DNA of 35,024 nucleotides. Source: an uncultured Oscillospiraceae bacterium. Its GTDB lineage: Bacteria > Bacillota > Clostridia > Oscillospirales > Oscillospiraceae. Both the position numbers and the translations under genes were made by a program. The stretch lies in assembly GCA_944387055.1 (NCBI GenBank), contig CALXDL010000003.1, forward strand, positions 1 to 35,024, read 5' to 3'. Position 1 is the stretch's first letter, and each line of letters starts with the position of its first letter. The notes beneath the pieces are model-generated. The model was not told the DNA's origin and did not search any database. It saw nothing but the letters and a program-made list of their open reading frames with translations. Below are positions 16,731-24,500 of this stretch, piece after piece.

Positions 16731-18200
16731 TTATTTGTGGATCAGACGGTTGCAGCGCTTCTTGCCGTACCAGACGATGATGCCGACATAGGCCACCACA
16801 CAGACAGCGCCGACGGGATAGGCGATGCCCCAGGGCAGGTTGAAGCCGATGGCAGCATTGGAGATGTAAGTGGAGCAGATGAAGGTGTAGAAAGCGCCGG
16901 GGATCAAGGGGATCCAGGCGAACTTGCCCTTGCCGTTTTCGAACATCCATACGGAGATGGCCAGGAACGCGAACAGAGACAGCGTCTGGTTGGACCAGGC
17001 GAAATAGCGCCACAGGATGTTGAAGCCGTTGGGATTGACCTTGGCAAACACCAGGATCACAGCCACCAGAGCGAACACAGGGACCGCCAGAGAAAGGCGC
17101 TTGGCATTGGTGGACTGATCCAGGTGGAAGGTCTCAGACAGGGTCAGGCGCAGGCCGCGCAGAGCGGTATCGCCGGAGGTGACAGGCAGGACCACGACGC
17201 CCGCCAGAGCGATGATGCTGCCCACAGGGCCAAGGATGTCGCGGCAGACAGCGATGACGGTGCTGGTGGCGCTGGCAGTGGCCTCCTGTGCACCCAGGTT
17301 GAAGATACCCATGGCGGCAGCGGCCCAAACCATGGCGATGAAGCCCTCCAGGACCATCATGTTGTAGAAGGTCATGCGGCCCTGCCGTTCACTCTTCATG
17401 GTGCGGGAGATGATGGCCGTCTGCGTGGAGTGGAAGCCGGAGAGGATGCCGCAGGCCACGGTCACAAAGAAGATGGGGATGAAGTGGTTCTCGCCGAAGT
17501 AGTCGCCATAGGCGAAGATGGCACCGTTCCAGTCGTCCCAGATGTCCAGCAGGGGATAGCCCTTGATGAACAGACCGATGAACACGCCGATGGCGGAGAA
17601 CATCAGGATGGCACCGAAGATGGGATAGATCTTGCCGATGATGGCATCGATGGGGAACACGGTGGCGACCAGATAGTACGCAAAGATGCAGCCGTAGATG
17701 ACCCAGGTGGAGACGGAGGTCGCCGCGCCGTCGAAGCCGAAGATGCCGGTAGCGGCGATGTCGCCGGGGGTGTAGATGAACACGGCGCCCACCAACAGCA
17801 GCAGCACACACACGAAAATGTTGTAAATGGTGAAAATGCCCTTGTTGGAGTACTTGCGGATCATGGCGGACATCTGAGAGCCGCCGTCACGCAGGCAGAT
17901 CATGCCGCAGAAATAGTCGTGCATGGCGCCGCCGATGATGTTGCCGATGGGGATGGTGATGAACGCGATGGGCCCGAAGAGGATGCCCTGGATGGGCCCG
18001 AAGATGGGGCCGGTGCCCGCGATGTTGAGCAGGTTGATCAGAGCGTTCTTCCAGCAGCGCATGGGGACATAGTCCACGCCGTCCTGCTTGGAATAGGCCG
18101 GCGTCTCGCGGTCGTCGGGGCCGAAGACCTTTTCGCAGAACTTGCCGTAAATGGCAGCGCCGCCGAAAAGGATCACCAGGCCGATGATGAATGTTGCCAT
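16731..18200 (-). CDS. cstA: CstA-family carbon starvation transporter (short form)
   Basis: Polytopic inner-membrane transporter of the CstA/BtsT family, whose studied members import pyruvate or peptides. The 489 residues are shorter than the roughly 700 of E. coli CstA and correspond to the compact form seen in many anaerobic Firmicutes. Family marks include LINLLNIAGTGPIFGPIQG, GGAMHDYFCGMICLRDGGSQ, GFHSTQTAIISRTMKSERQG and VLPVTSGDTALRGLRL. The ATG at 18200 has AAAGGAG nine bases upstream; a GTG two codons earlier is not needed. The two-component genes lie directly upstream on the same strand, separated by a terminator and about 300 bases with palindromes, pointing to control by that system (inference). 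The substrate cannot be told from sequence. Confidence 0.92.
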   Translation of the reverse strand: MATFIIGLVILFGGAAIYGKFCEKVFGPDDRETPAYSKQDGVDYVPMRCWKNALINLLNIAGTGPIFGPIQGILFGPIAFITIPIGNIIGGAMHDYFCGMICLRDGGSQMSAMIRKYSNKGIFTIYNIFVCVLLLLVGAVFIYTPGDIAATGIFGFDGAATSVSTWVIYGCIFAYYLVATVFPIDAIIGKIYPIFGAILMFSAIGVFIGLFIKGYPLLDIWDDWNGAIFAYGDYFGENHFIPIFFVTVACGILSGFHSTQTAIISRTMKSERQGRMTFYNMMVLEGFIAMVWAAAAMGIFNLGAQEATASATSTVIAVCRDILGPVGSIIALAGVVVLPVTSGDTALRGLRLTLSETFHLDQSTNAKRLSLAVPVFALVAVILVFAKVNPNGFNILWRYFAWSNQTLSLFAFLAISVWMFENGKGKFAWIPLIPGAFYTFICSTYISNAAIGFNLPWGIAYPVGAVCVVAYVGIIVWYGKKRCNRLIHK

Positions 18201-18222
18201 AAACACACACTCCTTTTTTTGG

Positions 18223-18240
18223 GCTTCCCTATAGGGAAGC
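18223..18240 (-). promoter_or_regulatory. Perfect 18-bp palindrome in the cstA leader
   Basis: GCTTCCCTATAGGGAAGC is fully self-complementary. It would form a hairpin in the cstA mRNA 22 bases before the start codon, next to an A-rich stretch with the ribosome site, or serve as an operator in DNA. No T tract follows on the minus strand, so it is not a standard terminator. Confidence 0.6.
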
Positions 18241-18259
18241 GCTCCTTAGGTACCCTCTT

Positions 18260-18273
18260 ACGATAGCAGATAT
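18260..18273 (-). promoter_or_regulatory. Candidate extended -10 promoter of cstA
   Basis: Read on the minus strand this is ATATCTGCTATCGT: an extended -10 (TGC then TATCGT). The same ATATCTGCTAT occurs before the gene at 20522, and ATCTGCTAT in the two-component promoter. No convincing -35 is present, which fits an extended -10 or an activator-dependent promoter. Confidence 0.4.
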
Positions 18274-18319
18274 TTTTGGGCCGTGGCGTTAAGACAACTG
18301 GCATGGCAGCTAAAATATG

Positions 18320-18332
18320 TTAAGAGATATCT
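18320..18332 (-). promoter_or_regulatory. Candidate response-regulator site upstream of cstA
   Basis: TTAAGAGATATCT lies about 50 bases upstream of the candidate cstA promoter. A near copy, TTAACGATATCT on the minus strand (20367-20378), lies upstream of the two-component operon. A second GTTAAGA at 18288-18294 is 31 bases, about three helical turns, from GTTAAGA at 18319-18325. A shared regulator is a reasonable guess. Confidence 0.35.
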
Positions 18333-18349
18333 GAAAGATCGCCAATGAT

Positions 18350-18367
18350 CCGTAAAAATTTTTACGG
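18350..18367. promoter_or_regulatory. Perfect 18-bp AT-centred palindrome between the two-component genes and cstA
   Basis: CCGTAAAAATTTTTACGG is fully self-complementary. It is about 80 bases upstream of the candidate cstA promoter, a place for an activator or repressor site. As RNA it would make only a weak hairpin, so a DNA-level role is likelier. Confidence 0.5.
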
Positions 18368-18386
18368 GATGGATATCTATGGATGA

Positions 18387-18420
18387 AAAGAGGCCCGGCC
18401 CACTCCAGCGGGCCGGACCT
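18387..18420 (-). terminator. Terminator after the response regulator gene
   Basis: On the minus strand an 11-bp stem with one mismatch (18410-18420 with 18391-18401) and an eight-base loop ends in TCTTTTC. It separates the two-component operon from cstA, so the latter needs its own promoter. Confidence 0.82.
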
Positions 18421-18506
18421 TACGATATCTGGGGAAGTGGCATATGCCTTACGAAGATCGCCGCAGTCCCGGTGAGGCCGTGTGTCTGGTGCGATGGGAC
18501 TGTGCT

Positions 18507-19214
18507 TCAGTCGCCTTCTGCCATCCGGTAACCGACGCCGACCTCGGTGAAGAGATACTCCGGCTCTGCGGGATTCTTCTCGATCTTCCGGCGGATATTG
18601 GCCATGTTCACCCGCAAGATCTGGTTGTCACCACTGGCGCGGGGACCCCAGAGCTCCTTGATGATGAAATCATAGGTCAACACCTTGCCGGCGTACTTGG
18701 CCAGGAGCGCCACGATGCGGAACTCGCTGAGCGTCAGCTTCACGTTCTCCCCACGGACCAGTGCTTGGTGCTTATTGAAATCTACCGTCAGCTCCCCCAC
18801 GGTATAGGTCCCCTTCTGGGCGATCTCATCGTTCCCAGAGGTGGTACGGGTATGGCGGATCGCGGCGCGGACCCGCGCCAATAACTCGTCCGTGCCAAAA
18901 GGCTTGGTCAGATAATCGTCCGCGCCCAGGTCCAGAGCCTCCACCTTGTCACGCTCATGGGAACGGGCGGAGACCACGACGACCGGGAGACTGGACCAGG
19001 TACGCAGGTTCCGCAGGAGCTCGATGCCGTCCATGTCCGGCAGGCCTAAGTCCAGGATGATCAGGTCCGGACAGTGGGAGGAGATCATCGACTGGGCTTC
19101 GGCACCAGTGCGGGCCTGCATGGCCTCGTAACCGTTGGAAGTCAAGACGGTAGAAATGAAGTGGGAGATGGTCTTCTCATCTTCCACCACTAGGATCTTT
19201 TCACGGATATTCAT
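18507..19214 (-). CDS. kdpE: OmpR/KdpE-family response regulator
   Basis: Two-domain DNA-binding response regulator of 235 residues. The receiver domain has the acidic pocket at EDE (11-13), phospho-acceptor Asp55 in LIILDLGLPD, and the KPFG lysine; the C-terminal winged helix carries KLTLSEFRIVALLAKYAGKVLT and ends with LFTEVGVGYRM. Wording is closest to KdpE. The second of two in-frame ATGs is preferred because AAGGAG sits eight bases before it and only two before the first. That ribosome site overlaps the stop of the kinase gene, so the pair is coupled. No kdpFABC potassium pump is in the window; the nearest gene downstream is cstA, the likely target. Confidence 0.92.
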   Translation of the reverse strand: MNIREKILVVEDEKTISHFISTVLTSNGYEAMQARTGAEAQSMISSHCPDLIILDLGLPDMDGIELLRNLRTWSSLPVVVVSARSHERDKVEALDLGADDYLTKPFGTDELLARVRAAIRHTRTTSGNDEIAQKGTYTVGELTVDFNKHQALVRGENVKLTLSEFRIVALLAKYAGKVLTYDFIIKELWGPRASGDNQILRVNMANIRRKIEKNPAEPEYLFTEVGVGYRMAEGD

Positions 19215-19226
19215 GGACATCTCTCC

Positions 19227-20303
19227 TTAAGATAACGGCAGGCAGAAGGAGAACTCCGCGCCGTCCGCTAAGTTGGTCGCTTCCATCGTGCCGCCGTGCG
19301 CTTTGACGATGGCTTGGCATACAGATAGGCCCAGCCCCATGTTGCGCCGCCCGTCCCCGCGATGCTCCGCTTCCTGAGACCTCCAGGCGCCGTCGAAGAG
19401 GACCGGCAGCAGGGCAGGTTCGATGCCCTGCCCATCATCGATCACGGAGAAACGGGCCTTCTCTCCGTCCTGGCGGACGGAGAGAAGGATCTGCGTGGTG
19501 GTCTTGCCGTGGAACACGGCATTCTCCAGAAGATTGGAGAGCACCTGCTCGATCAAGATCACATCCATGGGGACGAACAAGAGTGTTTCAGGTGCCTCGA
19601 CCTTCACCTGGACCTGAGGGAACCGCTTGCGGAATTTGCGCACGGTCTCGCCTAGGACTTCCTCTGCCGCCTCAGGCTCTTTGGAGATGTGAGCGGGATC
19701 GTTCCCGATGCGGGTGATGGAGAGCAGGTTCTCCACGACCCGGATCAGCCACTGCGCTTCGCTCCGTGCATCCTCCAGCAGCTCCCGCTGTTCCTGCTGG
19801 GAGAGCGAGGGACCATCCAGCAGGGCGGAAGTGATGCCCACGATAGAGGTCAGGGGAGTGCGGATATCGTGGGAGACGGAGCGCAGCAGGTCAGAACGCA
19901 TCTTTTCCTTCTCGTTCTCCCTGAGCAGCCGGTCCTGCCGCTTGGCCTTCGTGGTCAGGGCACTGGTGATGACAGAGACCATCAACAGTGTCAAGAAAGT
20001 TAGGGGATAACCGGAGAGCGTGAAATTGATCGCCCAATAGGGGAACGTGAAGATGTAATTGATGGCGACGACACCTACCACAGCGGCCACCAGGCCGAAG
20101 AGATAGCCAGTGGTAAAGCGGGAGACCAGCAGCACGGCCAATACAAAGATCGGGGAAGCAAAGCCGTCACTAGTATCCGCCGTCTGGAGCAGGATACACA
20201 GTCCCGCCGCACAAAGCAGGATGCCGGCGGTGACTGCCAGGTCCCTCCAGGAAAAAGCCAGTAATGGCGAGCTGACGTTGTTCCGAGGCTTCGAGCCCTG
20301 CAT
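19227..20303 (-). CDS. KdpD-like sensor histidine kinase lacking the N-terminal KdpD and USP domains
   Basis: Membrane sensor kinase of 358 residues that should phosphorylate the response regulator downstream. It begins with a DUF4118-type four-helix membrane domain (about 18-110, with the VSRFTTGYLFGLVAAVVGVVAINYIFTFPYW pattern split over two helices), then HisKA with His145 in SVSHDIRTPLT, and a HATPase domain with the N box NLLENAVFHG, DDGQGI and GLGLSVCQAIVKAHGG. Full KdpD is about 900 residues and has cytosolic N-terminal domains that are absent here. The ATG at 20303 is preferred, with GAGAGG eight bases upstream; a GTG three codons earlier is possible. Confidence 0.9.
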   Translation of the reverse strand: MQGSKPRNNVSSPLLAFSWRDLAVTAGILLCAAGLCILLQTADTSDGFASPIFVLAVLLVSRFTTGYLFGLVAAVVGVVAINYIFTFPYWAINFTLSGYPLTFLTLLMVSVITSALTTKAKRQDRLLRENEKEKMRSDLLRSVSHDIRTPLTSIVGITSALLDGPSLSQQEQRELLEDARSEAQWLIRVVENLLSITRIGNDPAHISKEPEAAEEVLGETVRKFRKRFPQVQVKVEAPETLLFVPMDVILIEQVLSNLLENAVFHGKTTTQILLSVRQDGEKARFSVIDDGQGIEPALLPVLFDGAWRSQEAEHRGDGRRNMGLGLSVCQAIVKAHGGTMEATNLADGAEFSFCLPLS

Positions 20304-20335
20304 GACAGACACCTCTCCTCCATCTGCAATGATAC

Positions 20336-20354
20336 ATTATAGCAGATTATAACA
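20336..20354 (-). promoter_or_regulatory. Tandem extended -10 promoters of the two-component operon
   Basis: Two perfect TATAAT hexamers on the minus strand (plus-strand 20336-20341 and 20346-20351) lie ten bases apart, and each is preceded by TGn (TGC and TGT), the extended -10 element. Good -35 hexamers at standard distance are missing. One-helical-turn spacing could give two start sites from one upstream control region. Confidence 0.65.
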
Positions 20355-20437
20355 GATGGCATGTAAAGATATCGTTAAAAGTATATTACAAAAAACGCCC
20401 GTGATCTAACACGATATTGACGTAAGGCTGCTGGACT

Positions 20438-20470
20438 TTGACAGCAGCCAAACAGGATATCTGCTATGCT
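20438..20470 (+). promoter_or_regulatory. Candidate promoter of the PH-like membrane protein gene
   Basis: A perfect TTGACA (20438-20443) is followed by ATATCTGCTATGCT (20457-20470), whose TGC-TATGCT is an extended -10. The 21-base spacing is longer than the sigma-A norm, so either the -10 works alone or another element is used. Confidence 0.4.
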
Positions 20471-20521
20471 GGTGGCAGTATCCAAAGGACACCGAAAGCC
20501 TGGAAGGGAGCGTGCTGAAGC

Positions 20522-21097
20522 ATGGAGGATGAGGTGCGCAGCTATCTGCGCCCAGGTGAGCGTATCTGCTGGCAGGGGAAGCCTGCACCGTTCTTGCTGC
20601 TGGAGCAGGGGGCGAGAGAGCAGATCCTGCGCAAATGGGTCCTGGCATTGGCCGGTGCTGCCGGCGTCTTGGCAGTCTATCTGACGGCCAATGGGAGCTG
20701 GAACTTGGGATTCGTCGGACTAGTGATCCTGGCGGTGGCCGCGGTGATCGTCTCTCCGTTCACAGAGGCCAAGAGCCTGCGCGCATGCCACTACTGGCTC
20801 ACGGATCAGCGGGCGATTTTGATGACGAGAGACAAGACGTTCTATTTCATGGATCTCTCCGATATCGACGAATATCAAGTGGTGGAGCGTGCAGGCGGGG
20901 AGAAGTGCCTGGTACTGGGCGGCGAACTTTTCCCGGAGATCCACAAGCAGCTCCGCTGGCGTGCCTGCCATCCCAAGATGGACCTCCGGGAGAATGAAGA
21001 AGAGGACCGCGCACAGGGGATGATCTTCTATGAGATCCCGGACGCCGATGCTGTTGCAGAGCTACTTGAGCAGCGGCGGCAGGCCCGCATCGCCTGA
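20522..21097 (+). CDS. Small membrane protein with a PH-like cytosolic domain
   Basis: 191 residues of unknown function. A soluble start (EDEVRSYLRPGERICWQGKP) resembles the opening of bacterial PH-domain (YdbS/YdbT-like) membrane proteins. Two hydrophobic helices follow at about 39-57 and 60-80, then a soluble part with YWLTDQRAILMTRDKTFYFMDLSDIDEYQVVERAGG, the strand pattern of a bacterial PH fold. The rest is acidic and ends in a short helix. GGAAGGGAG lies about ten bases before the ATG. It is monocistronic, transcribed away from the two-component operon, and shares the ATATCTGCTAT promoter motif with cstA, hinting at common control. The PH assignment is by pattern only. Confidence 0.75.
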   Translation: MEDEVRSYLRPGERICWQGKPAPFLLLEQGAREQILRKWVLALAGAAGVLAVYLTANGSWNLGFVGLVILAVAAVIVSPFTEAKSLRACHYWLTDQRAILMTRDKTFYFMDLSDIDEYQVVERAGGEKCLVLGGELFPEIHKQLRWRACHPKMDLRENEEEDRAQGMIFYEIPDADAVAELLEQRRQARIA

Positions 21098-21128
21098 GCG
21101 GTGGGAAAGAGAGCGAACAGATCCGGAA

Positions 21129-21167
21129 AGGGCTGCGGAGGGAGACCCCTCCGCAGCCCTTCTTCTT
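21129..21167 (+). terminator. Terminator after the PH-like gene
   Basis: A perfect 14-bp stem (21129-21142 with 21147-21160) and four-base loop are followed by the T-rich TCTTCTT. Confidence 0.85.
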
Positions 21168-21410
21168 GCCGATACCCCTCCGCTCGGGCGTTTTTCTGGC
21201 AGGACTGGGAACTTTCTGCGCCTCTGGATCGTCTTCCATATAAAGACTGCATGTGCCGCCCAGCGGGAGAGAGCGGTGATGGGAACACAGGGACGGGCAA
21301 ACACGAAAACATGGAAGATATACCCTGTCAAGGAGATATCTTCCAGTTCCTGCAGTGGCCATAGGCAGATGCAGGCAGGCACACGCTGCTCCGCATTTGT
21401 TAGGGGAGAG
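21168..21410. other. Intergenic stretch without a recognised feature
   Basis: The stretch leading to the large SLH gene has lower GC than the genes around it. I found no convincing gene, RNA element or repeat until the tandem motif that begins at 21411. Confidence 0.45.
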
Positions 21411-21430
21411 TTGTTCATGGTTTGTTCATG
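21411..21430 (+). promoter_or_regulatory. Direct repeat upstream of the SLH protein gene
   Basis: TTGTTCATG occurs twice, at 21411-21419 and 21422-21430, in direct orientation with an 11-base period. Tandem half-sites spaced by one helical turn are typical of OmpR/PhoB-type regulators, one of which is encoded nearby. A TATAAG at 21470-21475 may be the -10. Confidence 0.45.
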
Positions 21431-21509
21431 ATTTCAGGCGCATTTTCGGCTATGGTACAAGTAGGCGTGTATAAGCAAAACAGGAAACTGGATAACGGAG
21501 GGAAGTTCG

Positions 21510-24500
21510 ATGAGAGGATCTTGGAAAAAGAGGGTGTCCGCGTCTGTGCTGGCAGTGGTCATGCTCATGAGTATGATGCCTGCGGCGATGGCGGCAGAGC
21601 ACCATTGGTCCGGAGCATGGACCAAGGATGAGAGCAGTCACTGGCATGCCTGCACTGACGCCGGATGCTCTGCGAGGAGCGATGAGGCGGCGCACGACTT
21701 CAGAGAGATATCCAACACACCTGCCACCTGCTATCAGGAAGGGCGCACGGTATATCGTTGCACGGTGTGCGGTTATGAGCAGACGGTGACGTCCAGCGCT
21801 ACAGGCCAGCATGTCTATGACGACCGCTGGACCTCTGACAACGACTACCATTGGCACGCCTGCACGACCAATGGCTGCACGGCTACTTCGGGCAAGGAGA
21901 GCCATGTGGCCAGAGGCGAGGGGCAGGTCAAAGATCCCACGTGTACAGAGGCGGGACAGATCACCTATACCTGTGAGATCTGCGGCAAGACCTATACCCG
22001 GCAGGGATCCCCTGCCATGGGCCACTCCTATGTCAACGGCAAGTGTACCCGCTGCGGCGCCTCCAATACTGTCAGCACCAGCGGCCAGAACATCTCTCTG
22101 GACGTGACGAACAGCAAGACAGTGGGCTCCACGCTGCGGACTGAGATGAACCGACTGTTCAAGAACGCCACGGGCAGCAACATGACCCGTGCCAGGTTCA
22201 CCAATCCCTCCGGCACCAGCTATGGGCGGCTGTACACCGACGATGATAAGACCTCGCTGAGCTCTTCCAGCTATTACTATTACAGCAGTTCCAGTTACGG
22301 GACCTATCCTATGTCGGGACTGTATTTCGTGCCCGGCAATTCCCGCGGCACTTATCGGGTCAGCTACACGGCCTATGATGAGAACGGCAACACGGTCTCC
22401 GGCACCGTATCGATCTACAACGGATCCTCCTCTGGCTCCGGCAGTACCATCAAGTACACGGTGAAGGCTGACGGAGAGGTCACCTTCGATGCGGATGACT
22501 TCATCGACGTCTACGAGGACGAGTACTCCGACTCTCCCCGCTGGGTGGAGTTCTCTACAGATGACACCCTCAGCACCTCGAAGGGCACGCTGTACTTCGA
22601 TTACGATGGAGCCGATGAAAAGACGTTCTCTGACAGCACGATCGACCACTATCGCTTCTACATCAGCCGCAGCAAATATGGCGATTACGATCTGGATGAT
22701 CTGTCCTTCGTGGCGGGCAGCTCCTCCCGTACGGTGACGCTGGAATACGCTGTCTATGGAGAGGACGATGAATATGTAGAGGGCGAAGTGGAGATCAAAG
22801 TCACTGGGAGCTCTTCCAGCCGGGGCGACATCACCTATGAGGTGTCCCCTGGCGAGGAGGTCCGCTTCGACGCAGATGACTTCGACGACTACTTCCAGGA
22901 TGAATACGGCGAGACGCTCCGTTGGGTGGAATTCTATACGGACGACACCCTTGACCGCTCTGTGGGCTACATCTATTATGACTATGACGGCGACGACGAG
23001 GAGCGTTTCGACGAGGACGACCTCGAGGACTACAGCTTCTATTACAGTTCCAGCAGATACGGTGATTACGCGCTGGACGATCTGTCCTTCGTGGCTGGGG
23101 ACGATTTCGAAGACGATATCGTTCTGGAATTTACCGCATACTATGATGAGGACGAGTATGTGGACGGGACCGTGGTGATCACTTCCAGTGAGGATACCGC
23201 TTCTTCCAGCAAAGAAGGCGACATCACCTACGAGGTGGCGCCGGGCGAAGAGGTCCGTTTCGATGCGGATGACTTCGATGACTACTTCCAAGATGAGTAT
23301 GACGAGACGCTCCGTTGGGTGGAGTTCTATACGGACGACTCCATGAGCCGCTCTGTGGGCTATGTCTATTATGACTATGACGGCGATGACGAGGAGCGCT
23401 TCGACGAGGAGACCATCTCGGATTGGAGGTTCTATTACCAAGACGAAGAGGACGGCGACTACGATCTGGACGATCTGTCCTTCGTGGCTGGAGATGATTT
23501 CGACGAGCCCATCACCTTGGAGTTCTCCGCGTATTACGATGAGGACGAGTATGTGGAGGGCGAGCTGGTGATCGCGCCGGAGGGCACCTTCTCTGCCGGA
23601 CAGGGCGACATCTTCTATTACACCACGTATAACAGCAATGTCCAGATCAACGCCAATGACATCGCCCGCTTCTTCGAAGAGGAGTATCCCAACGACACCC
23701 TCTCTTATGTGAGACTGGGCGGCGCGCCCTCCAGCGGCAGCCTGTATTATAACTATTACAGTGCCAGCAGCTACGGCGAGAAGCGGGAGCGTATCACCTC
23801 CAGCAATTACCGCAGCTTCACCCTGCACTACAGCCCCGATTCCACCGACGAATATGCCCTCAGCGAGTTGACCTATATCCCCAGCGGGTTCAACTACTGC
23901 GCCACCATCCCCTTCACGGCCTACGGCAGCGGTTCCCGCTCCGTGTCCGGCACCATCCTCATCAGCGTGAGCCAGAAGAGCACCGTGTCTGAAGTATACG
24001 GTGTCACGCCCAGGAACGGCTCTGTCACCTTCCCCGCTGCGGCGATCTCCATGGCGGTGAACGCGGCCAGCGGTCTGAGCTTGGACAGCATCCAGCTCCT
24101 CCAGCTGCCTGACCGCACGGTGGGTACGGTGTACGAGGGATCCGGCACCAGCACGCGGGCGGATACCAGCACCCGGTATACCTATTCCAGTGGCAGCCAC
24201 CGGATTAGCCAGCTCCGCTTCGTGCCGGCCAGCGGCTATACCGGCTCTGTGGAGATCCCGTACGTGGCATACCGGGACGGCGACGCCATCGCCAGCGGTG
24301 TGTTCAGTTTGGGCATCGTCACCAGCATCAAGGTGTTCACTGACGTGTCTTCCAGCACATGGTGCTACAAGTATGTGACGGAGCTGAGCGACGCGGACGT
24401 CATCGACGGCTATCAGGATGGCACGTTCCGTCCCAACAACAACGTCACTTATGGCCAGGCGCTGAAGCTGATCATGCTGGCCACTGGCTATCAGGAGCTG

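Noticed and set aside
16578-18266. A 562-codon plus-strand frame opposite cstA
   Set aside because: It is extremely Asp/Gly/His-rich with no hydrophobic core, the mirror of membrane-protein codons; cstA motifs are clear on the other strand.
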